Below are positions 27,327 to 35,159 of a DNA stretch of 64,000 nt, piece by piece. Source of the stretch: Haloarcula sebkhae (GTDB lineage Archaea > Halobacteriota > Halobacteria > Halobacteriales > Haloarculaceae); contig NZ_BMPD01000006.1 in the NCBI RefSeq assembly GCF_014647415.1, positions 100,075 to 164,074 of the forward strand, in the 5' to 3' direction. Within the stretch, counting starts at the first letter, position 1; the number at the start of each line of letters is the position of its first letter. Both the position numbers and the translations under genes were made by a program. The notes beneath the pieces are model-generated. The model was not told the origin of the DNA. It worked only from the letters and a program-made list of their open reading frames with translations, and ran no database searches.

Positions 27327-27433
27327 AGCTCCCGCTGACGCGTCGTGGTCACGCCGCCAGTCAAGTGCCATCAATGGCACCACCGCTCTGTGTCACACTA
27401 TGAAACTACGATCAAAAAGCGAGTAATAACTGC

Positions 27434-27601
27434 TTACTCGAACTTCTTGAACTGCTGCAGACACTCGTTGCAGTAATGGATCGACTGACATCGGGACGGG
27501 CCGCGTGGGTGTTTCCGCTCTGTGTCGGTCGAACCGCAGTACGGGCACTCCGCGCCCGTCTGTTCGCCGCTGGTCGTGACACTGGGGTCCGGTTCGCTCA
27601 T
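27434..27601 (-). CDS. Small zinc-ribbon protein equal to the PaaD C-terminal domain
   Basis: This 55-residue protein begins at ATG 27601, overlapping the paaD stop as ATGA, and ends with TAA at 27434. It carries five cysteines: C19 and C22 (CPYC), C38, C44 and C47 (CNEC), followed by the tail QQFKKFE. Bacterial PaaD ends in exactly such a domain (C-P-x-C-G-S, then H-Y-C-x-x-C, then FKxF). Here that domain is a separate gene at the end of the paaABCD operon. Its likely role is to help mature or assemble the epoxidase together with PaaD. Confidence 0.85.
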   Translation of the reverse strand: MSEPDPSVTTSGEQTGAECPYCGSTDTERKHPRGPSRCQSIHYCNECLQQFKKFE

Positions 27602-28032
27602 CCGTCGAAACTCATTCCGAAGTCCCGCAGTGCTTCTTTGCCCTGTTCGGTGACCAGATCGATCGACCAGTCCGGGGCCCAGACCAAGCGGACCGACGCG
27701 GTCTCGATTCCGTCGACACTCTCGGCAGCCTCCTCGACCTCATCGAGGATGATCTCGCGCGCCGGACAGCCGCTGTAGGTGAGTGTCATGTCAACCGTGA
27801 CGTCACCGTCGGACACGTCAAGCCCGTATATGAGGCCCAGATCGACGATGCTGACCGGCATCTCCGGGTCCTCGACCTGATACAGGGCCGCCCACACGTC
27901 GCGCTCGATGCCCTCGGCGTCTTCGCCCGTGGCCGGCACATCGTCCGCCGCGTGGTCTTTTGTCTCGTAGTCAGTGTACGAACACGCAGTGGCATCAGAG
28001 TCCGCACGTGGCCGGTCGTAGTCACTACTCAT
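27598..28032 (-). CDS. paaD: PaaD, DUF59/MIP18-type assembly factor of the phenylacetyl-CoA epoxidase
   Basis: This 144-residue protein has an acidic N-terminal extension (1-42) and a DUF59 domain, with DPEMPVSIVDLGLIYGL near 55-71 and the reactive Cys at C89 in YSGCPAREII. DUF59 proteins deliver Fe or Fe-S clusters. It overlaps paaC by 8 bp and the zinc-tail gene by 4 bp. Unlike bacterial PaaD it stops before the zinc ribbon, which is encoded next door. Confidence 0.92.
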   Translation of the reverse strand: MSSDYDRPRADSDATACSYTDYETKDHAADDVPATGEDAEGIERDVWAALYQVEDPEMPVSIVDLGLIYGLDVSDGDVTVDMTLTYSGCPAREIILDEVEEAAESVDGIETASVRLVWAPDWSIDLVTEQGKEALRDFGMSFDG

Positions 28033-28858
28033 CGTCGTCCGCCATTATCAGCGTCGCTTTGTCACGTCCCAGATTCCGGTAGCTGGCCGTCATTTCTTCG
28101 TGCAGGTCATGCCAGTGGTCAGTGTGTTCGTTGTCCCGGCCCGTCGGCGTAGCGGGGGCGGCATCGGTTGGCACGTCGAATCCCAGTTCGGTCAGGAACG
28201 ATTCGACGCGAGTCTCCCACTCGGTGCGCATCTCGTCGAGGGTCATCGTTCGGATGCCCAGCCGGTCGATGTCGGCCTCCACGTCGCCGACGGGTTCGAA
28301 CAGCGTGAGGGCGTACGGATAGAGTTCGTCGATAGCCGCCTGGACGCGTTCGCTGGCCTCCTCGTCGAGAGCCATCCGGTCGAGCCAGCTCTCGGCGTGT
28401 TCGAGATGATAGCCCTCTTCGCCCTGGATGCGACTCGTTCTGTTCCGGATGATCTCGTACGATGAGTCTTCGAGGGCTGAGAGGCGAATGTCTTCAGCAA
28501 CGTCGTAGAGGTACGCTCTGACGATAGCATCGGCCCAGTCACCTTCCGCAAACGGTAGCTCGACGAGCGTACTGTGCTGGAAGTCGCTGGGGTCGCTCTC
28601 GTAAATGAGCGATTCCTCGGAATAGCCGAGTTGTTGGACTGCATCGTACCACAGTCGTGCGTGGCCCAGCTCGTCCTGTGCGTTGTTCGAAATCGAGAGG
28701 TCCGATTCCAGTGTCGGCGCTCGGACCTGCCAGAACGTGTAGCGTTCGGCCTGAATCAGCTCATCGTCGGCGAGACGAAGCAGTTGTGCCTCGACTGCGC
28801 GCTGTTCTTCCTCCGAAAGGTCGGTTGGACCGCCGAGGTCGGACTCGGTTGTTGCCAT
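28025..28858 (-). CDS. paaC: PaaC, structural subunit of phenylacetyl-CoA 1,2-epoxidase
   Basis: This 277-residue ferritin-like four-helix protein is typical of PaaC: AQDELGHARLWYDAVQQLGY, RIQGEEGYHLEHAESWLDRM. PaaC forms the core with PaaA and is normally catalytically inactive. Its start overlaps the paaB stop by one base (TAATG), showing tight translational coupling in the order A-B-C-D-zinc tail. Confidence 0.94.
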   Translation of the reverse strand: MATTESDLGGPTDLSEEEQRAVEAQLLRLADDELIQAERYTFWQVRAPTLESDLSISNNAQDELGHARLWYDAVQQLGYSEESLIYESDPSDFQHSTLVELPFAEGDWADAIVRAYLYDVAEDIRLSALEDSSYEIIRNRTSRIQGEEGYHLEHAESWLDRMALDEEASERVQAAIDELYPYALTLFEPVGDVEADIDRLGIRTMTLDEMRTEWETRVESFLTELGFDVPTDAAPATPTGRDNEHTDHWHDLHEEMTASYRNLGRDKATLIMADDDE

Positions 28859-29385
28859 TATATCTCACCTCGCTGTTTCTCCGCTTCTATCTGTTCGGAC
28901 TCGGAGGCTTCGACCTCCTCAGCAGCCGGGTTGACGTTGTACGTCTGTGCGAACCGGTAGGACTTGTTGGTCGTGCCACCGAAGCTCACGTCGTCCTCGG
29001 TGACTTCGCCGATGTACTGGTGCTGGACGACCCAGAGACTGTTTGGGTCGTCGTCAGTGAACGCTGCAATCGCCGCCTGTTCTGCGCCGGCGGTGCTGGC
29101 AGCGTCGACATCACCGCAGTGCGTGTGATACCCACCGGGCTTGTCCTGCCGGAAGACAGCCCACGGTTTCTCGGCGCCATCTCCGCTCTCGTCACGGCGC
29201 TCTGCGTCGGGATCGACCTGCGTGATTTTCTCCTGCGGGGCAACCCAGAGTGCATGGGTTGGCTTCCGTCGTCCGTGCTGGATGACCGAGAACTGCTTCG
29301 CCATCTCTCGATCGGGTGCGTGGACGTCCCGGCAGTGAACGAAATCCGCGTCCGGACTCTGTTGTCGGAATACTTCCCAGATCAT
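28858..29385 (-). CDS. paaB: PaaB, with two tandem PaaB domains
   Basis: The ATG at 29385 lies 5 bp after the paaA stop and gives 175 residues; bacterial PaaB has about 95. Two copies of the PaaB fold are visible: MIWEVFRQQSPDADFVHCRD to HALWVAPQEKI (about 1-52) and PWAVFRQDKPGGYHTHCGDV to SLWVVQHQYIGEV (about 70-122). The C-terminal tail is rich in Glu. PaaB bridges PaaAC heterodimers in the bacterial complex, so a covalent double PaaB may tie two PaaAC units together. The open frame upstream of 29385 overlaps paaA and is not counted. Confidence 0.9.
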   Translation of the reverse strand: MIWEVFRQQSPDADFVHCRDVHAPDREMAKQFSVIQHGRRKPTHALWVAPQEKITQVDPDAERRDESGDGAEKPWAVFRQDKPGGYHTHCGDVDAASTAGAEQAAIAAFTDDDPNSLWVVQHQYIGEVTEDDVSFGGTTNKSYRFAQTYNVNPAAEEVEASESEQIEAEKQRGEI

Positions 29386-29390
29386 CGTTC

Positions 29391-30332
29391 TCAGTCCGCT
29401 GCCTGTGTCTGCGGGCCGCTGTTCGTCGTTGTCTGGTCGTCCATCATGTCCCGGACCCACTGAACCGCTTCCTGGGCCTGCCGCCGACCGGAGATCTGCT
29501 CGATACTGCCGTCGTATTCGTTCTGCGAGACAGTGAAGAACTCGTCCCAGTCGAGGTCGTCCTCGACGACCTCGTAGGTCCCGTCACCGTTGTCCCGGAT
29601 GCGTGGCTCGTCGGGCATCTCCAGCCCGTACTTTTTCGCCTTCGGGATGTACGTGTTGAGGAACGCGTTCCGAAGCTCGTCGTTCGTACACGTCTTCAGC
29701 CCGACTTCCGCGGCGAAGTCGTGATGGGTGCTCTGGTCGTCGGTCGGGCCGAAGAACTGCAGGATTCGGGGCCACCACTCCTCGAAGGCCTCCTGGGTCA
29801 TGCGCTGTTCCTTCCGGGAGCCGTTCATCAGTTCGCGGAGGATCGACTCACCGTGTTTGACGTGCATCCCCTCTTCGAAGCAGATCTTGTCCATCGCGTG
29901 GGCGTATGGCTCCCAGCTGGACTTTTTAAGCGTCGCCTGGCGGCGCATCGCCGCCCCGTCGACGAAGAAGGCGATCATCGGCGTCTCGACGTAGCTCTCC
30001 ATCGGGTAATGGAAGCAGTTCAGGAACTTCCCGTCCCCGTTTGCCAGATCGTCGAGCATCTCGTCGCGGGTCTTGATCCCGAGCGACTCCGCCGCGCGGT
30101 AGAGCATCTGCCCGTGACCGATTTCGTCCTGAACCTTCGCGCTGAAGGCCATCTTTCGCTCGATGCTCGGCGCTTTTCTGATGAAGGGCCGTTCGAGGTA
30201 CGCCCCCATGATCTCGCTGTTGGCGTGGAACTCGAGCATCCGCGTGGCTGCCTTCCGATACTCCTCGGGAAGGTCGTCTTTCGGGCTGAATTCCCGGGGT
30301 CCAGCACGGTCTTTGACTTCGTCGACGTTCAT
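29391..30332 (-). CDS. paaA: PaaA, catalytic subunit of phenylacetyl-CoA 1,2-epoxidase
   Basis: The start at 30332 (MNVDEVKDRAGPREFSP) gives 313 residues, the normal PaaA length. Two ExxH di-iron motifs are visible, EIGH at 70-73 and EGMH at 154-157, with flanking carboxylates such as E40. The enzyme inserts one oxygen atom into the aromatic ring of phenylacetyl-CoA. It leads the paaABCD-zinc tail operon. Bacterial systems also need the reductase PaaE, which is not encoded anywhere in this window, so electrons must come from another reductase. Confidence 0.95.
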   Translation of the reverse strand: MNVDEVKDRAGPREFSPKDDLPEEYRKAATRMLEFHANSEIMGAYLERPFIRKAPSIERKMAFSAKVQDEIGHGQMLYRAAESLGIKTRDEMLDDLANGDGKFLNCFHYPMESYVETPMIAFFVDGAAMRRQATLKKSSWEPYAHAMDKICFEEGMHVKHGESILRELMNGSRKEQRMTQEAFEEWWPRILQFFGPTDDQSTHHDFAAEVGLKTCTNDELRNAFLNTYIPKAKKYGLEMPDEPRIRDNGDGTYEVVEDDLDWDEFFTVSQNEYDGSIEQISGRRQAQEAVQWVRDMMDDQTTTNSGPQTQAAD

Positions 30333-30391
30333 ATCTATCCCAAAAATCGTGAGGAATGTTCTTACTAATTTGCCCCTATATAGACGGGTTT

Positions 30392-30411
30392 TATATGCAC
30401 GTCGGCATATA
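30392..30411. promoter_or_regulatory. Inverted repeat between paaA and the divergent regulator
   Basis: TATATGC and GCATATA with a 6-bp spacer form a perfect 7-bp inverted repeat. It contains the TATA-like promoter element 10-29 nt before the regulator ATG at 30421 and sits 60-79 nt before paaA. It is a good candidate operator shared by both divergent genes. Confidence 0.45.
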
Positions 30412-30420
30412 CACGAGGCA

Positions 30421-31095
30421 ATGATAGAGGAGTGCCTCATGGTCGAGTTTCGCATCGAGGGCGACGACTGCCCGCTGGCGGATGCGAGCAGTGCCACTGG
30501 GACACCAATCGAGGTGGCTCCGCCACTCCTCCGCGATGACCGTAACGTGTTGCTACGGTTCAGTGCACAGGCAAGTGACGGTCTTATCGACTACCTCGAT
30601 AGTGACGACCGAATCCGCTATCTCTACCAGTCAGTTACCGACGGTCGGTACAACTACCGGTGTCTGTCGCTCCAGCAGTGTGTCGTGCACAAACTCATTA
30701 GCGCGGGGTTCATGGTGGAATCGCTGACATATCGGGACGGGAACGCGATCTTGACGGGTGCTGTAGTGGGCCACGAAATTCTCCAGACTGTCATGGAGAC
30801 GGCCGGTGAAACCGTCGGCGTGAAGCTACAGCGGGTGTACGCACTGCGTACGACAGAAGACGCATCTATTGCACAGCAGTGGGACCTGACCCCGGCACAG
30901 ACGGAGAGTCTCCGATACGCAGTCGAGATGGGCTACTTTGTCGTCCCACGGCAGACAACAGCTAGCGAAGTCGCTGCCGAACTCGGTATCAGTAAGTCTG
31001 CATTCCTCGAACGACTCCACCGCGCACAGCATTCGTTGTTCACACAGCTGTTTAGCGGCGTCGACGAAGGCCGTCCGGGCGACAGCGGAGAGTAG
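30421..31095 (+). CDS. Bacterio-opsin activator-type HTH-10 regulator
   Basis: The ATG at 30421 gives 224 residues; a second ATG at 30439 is also possible. The N-terminal half is a Bat-like sensor region. The C-terminal HTH-10 domain reads LTPAQTESLRYAVEMGYF followed by TTASEVAAELGISKSAFLERLHRA, the hallmark of the haloarchaeal Bat/DmsR family. Its divergent position next to paaA, with an inverted repeat in between, makes it the likely regulator of the phenylacetate operon. The last codons lie in a degenerate tandem repeat. Confidence 0.88.
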   Translation: MIEECLMVEFRIEGDDCPLADASSATGTPIEVAPPLLRDDRNVLLRFSAQASDGLIDYLDSDDRIRYLYQSVTDGRYNYRCLSLQQCVVHKLISAGFMVESLTYRDGNAILTGAVVGHEILQTVMETAGETVGVKLQRVYALRTTEDASIAQQWDLTPAQTESLRYAVEMGYFVVPRQTTASEVAAELGISKSAFLERLHRAQHSLFTQLFSGVDEGRPGDSGE

Positions 31096-31180
31096 CGGCG
31101 ATGGCCTTCCAAGCGACAGCGGTGAGTAACGGCGACGACCGTTCGAGCGACGACTGTTCGAGCGACGACGGAGAGTAAAG
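31070..31180. repeat. Degenerate tandem repeat at the regulator 3' end
   Basis: Units around GCGACAGCGGAGAGTA, GCGACAGCGGTGAGTA and GTTCGAGCGACGAC (twice) follow each other from the last regulator codons to the crotonase promoter region. The repeat duplicates the C-terminal GDSGE-stop coding sequence. It looks like slippage expansion. Confidence 0.5.
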
Positions 31181-31203
31181 TACCCGCGCGTCTGAGTACG
31201 ACC

Positions 31204-31965
31204 ATGCGCGTTGAAGACGGCGCTGTTCGACGGATTGTATTCGATCGTCCCGATGTAAAGAACGCGATGACCGCGGCGGTCGCAACTGAGTTAGCCGATG
31301 CGCTCGACGACCTCGACCCGGCGACACACGATGCCGTCCTCCTCACCGGCGACGGTGATGCGTTCAGTGCCGGCGGGGATATCGAGGCGATGAGCGAGCG
31401 TGAGGAGACAACGACCGAAGCCTACGAGCGGGTCCGGACAACGCTAGGCCGGGTCGCCAGCAATATCCTCTCAGCCCCGGTGCCTGTCGTGGCGAAAGTC
31501 AACGGCGACGCGGTCGGTGCCGGGCTCTCACTCGTAGCGGTCGCCGATTTCGCGTACGCCGCCAGGTCCGCGCGGTTCGGTGCGTCGTTCATCAGCGTCG
31601 GTCTCGTCCCGGACATGGGCGCAACCGCCATCCTCCCCCGACTCATCGGGCTCAGGAAAACGAAAGAGCTTGCGTTCACCGGGAAGCTGATCGACGCCGA
31701 GAGCGCCGCCGAAATGGATCTGATCAACGAGGCTGTCGACCCGGCCGAACTCGATGCACGAACAACTGACCTGCTCGAAACGCTTCAGGCACAGCCGACG
31801 GCGAACCTCGGGCTGGCGAAGGAAGCGATCCACGACAACATTGGCCAACCCCTAGAAACCGGGCTGCGTCGAGAAGCACGCATCCAGTCACTGGCCTACG
31901 ATACGCCGGCACATTCGCAAGGCGTCGAAGCGTTTCTGGACGGGCGAACCCCGGACTTCGACTAG
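31204..31965 (+). CDS. Crotonase-fold isomerase, PaaG-like
   Basis: This 253-residue crotonase has oxyanion-hole segments DAFSAGGDIEAM and NGDAVGAGLSLVAVADFAYA. In place of the hydratase glutamate it has SFISVGLVPDMGATAILPRL. The Asp in GLVPD is the residue used by PaaG-type 1,2-epoxyphenylacetyl-CoA isomerases. With the epoxidase genes next door, conversion of the ring epoxide to oxepin-CoA is the likely role. It converges with an amidohydrolase gene, overlapping it by 4 bp. Confidence 0.87.
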   Translation: MRVEDGAVRRIVFDRPDVKNAMTAAVATELADALDDLDPATHDAVLLTGDGDAFSAGGDIEAMSEREETTTEAYERVRTTLGRVASNILSAPVPVVAKVNGDAVGAGLSLVAVADFAYAARSARFGASFISVGLVPDMGATAILPRLIGLRKTKELAFTGKLIDAESAAEMDLINEAVDPAELDARTTDLLETLQAQPTANLGLAKEAIHDNIGQPLETGLRREARIQSLAYDTPAHSQGVEAFLDGRTPDFD

Positions 31966-32837
31966 CGGTCGAAAAAGTCCTGGGCGTTCTCGAACAGAAT
32001 CTTCCGCTGGACATCCGCGTCGAAGTCGGTGTCGCGAGCGAACGATTCGAGCCACGTTTCGGGGTCAATCATCGGATAATCGGTGCCGAACATCACCTTG
32101 TCTTTGAGGACTGTCCCGGCGTAATGGAGTACCTGGTCGTCGATATACTTCGGCACCCAGCCAGAGAGGTCCATGTACACGTTGCCTTTCTGCTGGCAGA
32201 TCGCAAGCTGCTCTTTCTCCCACGGGAAGGCGGGATGGGCGATGAGGATATCGAGGTCCGGATGTGCAGCAGCTACGTCGTCGATAAGCATCGGGTTGCC
32301 GTACTTGATTTTCAGGCCGCGGCCGCCGGCGCTACAGGCACCCAGTGTCGAGTTCCCGCCGTGGAAGACAACGGGAACGCCGAGATCCTCGATGGTACTC
32401 CACAGGTGGTCGTGGCGTTCGTCCGAGGGGTCAAAGCCCTGTGCGATCTGCTGGAACTTGAACCCCGAAAGGTCCAGATCCTCGACACACCGGATCGCCT
32501 CCTGCACGCAGTCGTCTTTCAACGGGTCGACGCTTCCGAATCCAACGAAGAAATCGGGATACTGGTCCCGGACCTCGGCGACGTAGTCGTTCGGGACGGG
32601 TGGGTTCCCGGTGTTCGTCTCCGCGTCCCAGCCGAGCAGGACCGCGCCACCGACACCCGCCTCGTGGTATTCGGCGAGCATTTCGTCGTAGTCCCACGTC
32701 TCCAGATCAGTGCCGAACCGATCGGCGGCGTCTTGCATCATTTCGCCGCCGGCGTCGTGGAGGAACTCACTGGTCGGCTGATGCGCGTGCGTGTCGAACA
32801 GTTGCTTGTCGGCGACACCAGGGAGGTCAGTTGTCAC
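31962..32837 (-). CDS. Amidohydrolase-2 family metal-dependent hydrolase
   Basis: This 291-residue TIM-barrel protein starts with the metal-binding FDTHAHQP near residue 14. It continues with GFKFQQIAQGFDPSD, VVFHGGNST, LIAHPAFPWEKE and the closing FGTDYPMIDP, the standard order for amidohydrolase-2 (ACMSD-like) enzymes. Members decarboxylate or hydrolyse ring-cleavage products. Its end-to-end overlap with the PaaG-like gene does not show shared transcription. The substrate cannot be named. Confidence 0.85.
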   Translation of the reverse strand: MTTDLPGVADKQLFDTHAHQPTSEFLHDAGGEMMQDAADRFGTDLETWDYDEMLAEYHEAGVGGAVLLGWDAETNTGNPPVPNDYVAEVRDQYPDFFVGFGSVDPLKDDCVQEAIRCVEDLDLSGFKFQQIAQGFDPSDERHDHLWSTIEDLGVPVVFHGGNSTLGACSAGGRGLKIKYGNPMLIDDVAAAHPDLDILIAHPAFPWEKEQLAICQQKGNVYMDLSGWVPKYIDDQVLHYAGTVLKDKVMFGTDYPMIDPETWLESFARDTDFDADVQRKILFENAQDFFDR

Positions 32838-33052
32838 AGAGAGAGATTTTACCCAGTGTCATAAAAATCCATGCTGTTTGTGCTGTACAGCAGCCCCGTC
32901 GAAGTGACTGGGTAGTCATGGCACCGATAGATGATTGGAGACACCGGTGATTCTGACTGCGACAGGCGGCCGAGTGACCAGCGCACGATCACTCCGGATT
33001 GGCCAGACGGTAATCCCCTACCATCTTACTGCTGGGGGGTGAAGGCGCAGCT

Positions 33053-33886
33053 ATGGTTCGTCGCAGTGTTCTGTTTGCGCCGGGTGACAACGCGGAGTTG
33101 ATGCGGAAAGCAGCCGACGGCGACGCTGATGTTGTCGTCTTCGATCTCGAAGACGCGGTTGCACCGGCCGATAAAGAACAGGCGCGTGAATCGGTTCAGT
33201 CGGTACTCTCGACTGTCAGCTCGAACAGCCACGTCTGTGTTCGTATCAATCCGGTGGGAGTCAGCGCCACAGCCGACCTTGCTGCGATACTGACGGACAC
33301 CAGTCCCGACAGTGTGATGCTCCCGAAGGCCAGTTCCGCCGACGACATCTCGGCACTGGAACGGCTCCTCGATGAATACAGCGCGGATCTCCCGGTGCTT
33401 GCGCTGGTCGAATCAGCCGCTGGCGTCCTCAACGCGGCTGAGATTGCAGCCGCTGATTCCACTGATGCGCTCCTCTTTGGGGCCGAGGACCTCGCGGCCG
33501 ACATCGGTGCCAGTCGGACCAGCGATGGGCGGGAGGTACTCTATGCACGCCAGCGGGTCGTCGTTGCGGCCAGCGCCGCGGGAATCGACGCAATCGACAC
33601 GATTTACCCCGACTACGGCGATCTGGACGGGCTCCGCGAGGCGACTGAGTTCGCTGCCCAACTCGGGTACGACGGGAAGATGGCGATCCACCCGGATCAG
33701 GTCGCGGTCATCAACGACGCGTTCACCCCCAGTGACGAGGAGATAGCATGGGCCGAACGCGTCGTCACGACCGATGAGGAGACGGACGCCGGGGTTTTCG
33801 AGGTCGACGGAGAAATGATCGACGCACCGCTCATCGCACAGGCGAAGCGTGTCCTCGACCGCGCTCGCGAGGCCGGTCAGCGGTAG
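33053..33886 (+). CDS. CitE-like CoA lyase (HpcH/HpaI family), candidate (R)-HMG-CoA lyase
   Basis: This 277-residue TIM-barrel lyase has RRSVLFAPGDNAELMRKA, VVVFDLEDAVAPADKEQAR and LALVESAAGVLNAAEIA, followed by FGAEDLAADIGASR. These hold the Mg2+-binding Glu and Asp of CitE/malyl-CoA lyases. It leads the region that continues on the other strand with MaoC, carboxylase and acyl-CoA dehydrogenase genes. In Mycobacterium the same set (CitE, MaoC, FadE19, AccA1, AccD1) degrades leucine, CitE cleaving (R)-3-hydroxy-3-methylglutaryl-CoA. The same job is inferred here; malyl- or citramalyl-CoA cleavage is the alternative. Confidence 0.88.
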   Translation: MVRRSVLFAPGDNAELMRKAADGDADVVVFDLEDAVAPADKEQARESVQSVLSTVSSNSHVCVRINPVGVSATADLAAILTDTSPDSVMLPKASSADDISALERLLDEYSADLPVLALVESAAGVLNAAEIAAADSTDALLFGAEDLAADIGASRTSDGREVLYARQRVVVAASAAGIDAIDTIYPDYGDLDGLREATEFAAQLGYDGKMAIHPDQVAVINDAFTPSDEEIAWAERVVTTDEETDAGVFEVDGEMIDAPLIAQAKRVLDRAREAGQR

Positions 33887-33928
33887 CCAACGGCAACACC
33901 TATCCGAGACCTGACTGTGCTGTCGTGT

Positions 33929-34651
33929 ATGAAAGACGTCGTCCGGCAGAACTTCGATGCCAGCGTCGACGCCTATATGACCTACGAGCGGCGGACCAAT
34001 CGGTTCACCTCGCTCGCTCGTCTGCTCGCCGCTGAGATGAACGCTCGTACTGACAGCGGACTCGGGACAGTACTTGATGCGGGGGCAGGAACTGGGGTGA
34101 GCACACGCGTTTTCGCCGAGACGGCAGCGGATACTATTGCGCTCGACATCAGTCGCGAGATGTTGCGGGAAATCGACTTTCCTGCCCGATTGCAGGCCGA
34201 TTTCGACCACCTCCCGCTCAAAGACCGGTCGGTCGACGGCGTCGCGTTTACTGCCTCCCTTTTTCTGGTCCCTGAACCAGCTACTGCAGTACGAGAAGCC
34301 GCCAGAGTGCTCGGCGCGGACGGCGTGGTCGGGGCCGTCGCACCGCTTGGCTGGTTCCGGCCTGACGGCACGGACGTGTTCGAACAGTTCGAGCGTAAGT
34401 CACGCTCCCCAACTGGCACATCAGTTGTCGAAGACGCCGTCGCTGGTGAGTTCTCGACGACGACAGGGACCTGAAATTTTTCGACGACTGCCGAAAACAT
34501 CCGGCTGTTTCACGCGATTCCCGCGATGGCCGCACGGCTCTATCCGAAGCTCGATACGGAGAAACGAGTGCGACAAGCCCGCGAACTCCTCAGCGCTCTC
34601 GACGGGACGTTCGAGCAACGATGGCGATGGGTCATCGGTGTCCCAGAGTAG
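33929..34651 (+). pseudogene. SAM-dependent methyltransferase with an in-frame TGA
   Basis: From ATG 33929 the frame reads a class I methyltransferase with the SAM-binding motif VLDAGAGTGVSTRVFAE and the later DHLPLKDRSVDGVAFTASL. TGA occurs as codon 182 (34472-34474). The same frame then continues to TAG at 34649-34651 with AENIRLFHAIPAMAARLYPK and TFEQRWRWVIGV, the typical C-terminus of haloarchaeal members. Between about 34451 and 34487 another frame reads VLDDDRDLKFFDD, so a pair of compensating indels may lie behind the stop. A single nonsense mutation or sequence error is also possible. The intact family is 240 residues long. Confidence 0.7.
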
Positions 34652-34691
34652 GCGACTGGGGCCCCGCTTCGTCCATCAAACGGTCCCGGCG

Positions 34692-35156
34692 TCACTCGGC
34701 GGTATCACGTTTCAGTGACAACACGGTGCGGTCGAACTCACAGACGAGGACCCCGTCCGCATCTGTGAGCTTGAACACCTCGACGTGCATCGTGACGACC
34801 CCGCGGTCACCGTCGCTGGTCTCGCGTTTGTCGGTCACGGTCGACTGCGCGCGGATCGTATCGCCGTGAAACACCGGGTTCGGATGCTCGACGTTGTCGT
34901 AGGAGAGGTTCGCGACGATAGTGCCATCGGTCGTCTCCGGGATGGTCAGACCGACAGCTAAACTCATCGTGTAGAGCCCGTTGACCAGTCGCTCGCCGAA
35001 CTCCGTCTCCGCCGCGAATTCGGCGTCGAGATGCAGCGGTTGCTGGTTCATCGTCATATCGCAGAACTGCTGATTGTCGCGCTCGCTGATCGTGCGGCGC
35101 TTCTCGTGTTCGATGGTCTCGCCGATCTCGAACTCTTCGTAGTATAGTCCTGTCAT
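34692..35156 (-). CDS. MaoC-like hydratase, candidate 3-methylglutaconyl-CoA hydratase
   Basis: This 154-residue hotdog protein begins LYYEEFEIGETIEHEKRRTISERDNQQFCDMTMNQ in outline and carries the hydratase region QPLHLDAEFAAETEFGERL. It lies 3 bp after the carboxylase beta gene and in the same direction, in the operon acs-acd-accA-accD-maoC. In the mycobacterial leucine locus the equivalent MaoC protein hydrates methylglutaconyl-CoA to (R)-HMG-CoA. The same step is inferred here from gene order. Confidence 0.85.
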   Translation of the reverse strand: MTGLYYEEFEIGETIEHEKRRTISERDNQQFCDMTMNQQPLHLDAEFAAETEFGERLVNGLYTMSLAVGLTIPETTDGTIVANLSYDNVEHPNPVFHGDTIRAQSTVTDKRETSDGDRGVVTMHVEVFKLTDADGVLVCEFDRTVLSLKRDTAE

Positions 35157-35159
35157 AGC

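Noticed and set aside
25830..27383. A 517-residue minus-strand frame opposite the aldehyde dehydrogenase
   Set aside because: The plus strand carries intact catalytic motifs; the antisense translation has no family resemblance.
34472..34474. TGA in the methyltransferase read as selenocysteine
   Set aside because: Haloarchaea are not known to use selenocysteine, no Cys is expected at this place, and no selenocysteine machinery is seen (the SelA-like gene belongs to the non-selenium branch).
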